Shown here: positions 5,247 to 5,309 of the stretch, in pieces
How positions within the stretch are numbered: position 1 is the first letter of the stretch
How the letters are laid out: every line of letters begins with the position of its first letter
From: Methanosarcina sp. UBA402
GTDB lineage: Archaea > Halobacteriota > Methanosarcinia > Methanosarcinales > Methanosarcinaceae
Direction of reading: 5' to 3'
Assembly (NCBI GenBank): GCA_002509325.1
Contig: DADO01000004.1
Span: forward strand, 19,720 to 25,028
DNA: 5,309 nucleotides
Program-made: the position numbers and the translations under genes
Notes under the pieces: model-generated
The model's input: only the letters and a program-made list of their open reading frames with translations
Databases searched by the model: none
Told to the model about the DNA's origin: nothing

Positions 5247-5309
5247 TCTTATACAATTATTAAACTAATCTTGGAGTCTATCCCAAAACTCGAGATTGCG
5301 TCTCTAAAT

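Overview
The window looks like chromosomal DNA of a methanogenic archaeon, most probably a Methanosarcina. This is inferred, not proven. The reasons are moderate GC content, long AT-rich intergenic spacers with TATA-like boxes, purine-rich Shine-Dalgarno sites, T-tracts after stop codons, a DEAD-box helicase with a DbpA-type C-terminal domain, and large simple-repeat arrays between genes. There are no rRNA or tRNA genes, CRISPR arrays, transposases or integrases, and nothing marks a mobile island.

Layout, left to right. A GNAT-family acetyltransferase (82-606, minus, GTG start) faces away from a 304-bp spacer. That spacer ends in five perfect copies of a 14-bp repeat (833-902), whose last copy stops 8 bp before an unrecognised 145-residue gene (911-1348, plus). 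Just after that gene is a second, unrelated array of seventeen 10-bp units kept strictly in phase (1371-1540). A further gene-free stretch of about 580 bp leads to a 562-residue DEAD-box RNA helicase (2125-3813, plus), the best-supported gene here. On the right, two minus-strand genes follow: a half-length TauE/SafE-type membrane protein (3962-4324), which converges on the helicase, and a class I SAM-dependent methyltransferase (4530-5231).

The genes do not form an obvious pathway. Spacers are 148 to 776 bp with strand changes, so most genes are probably transcribed singly. The helicase has a long leader, which would fit post-transcriptional control of the kind known for cold-induced archaeal deaD genes, but this is not shown by the sequence.

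The most unusual region is 830-1540. One orphan gene lies between two tandem arrays with different unit lengths and opposite strand bias. The upstream array is C-free on the plus strand and gives an ATG in every copy. The last of these opens a seven-codon mini-ORF whose TGA overlaps the gene's ATG (ATGA), while the only Shine-Dalgarno-like site directly abuts that ATG. This suggests, without proving, translation by coupling or reinitiation through a repeat whose copy number could vary.
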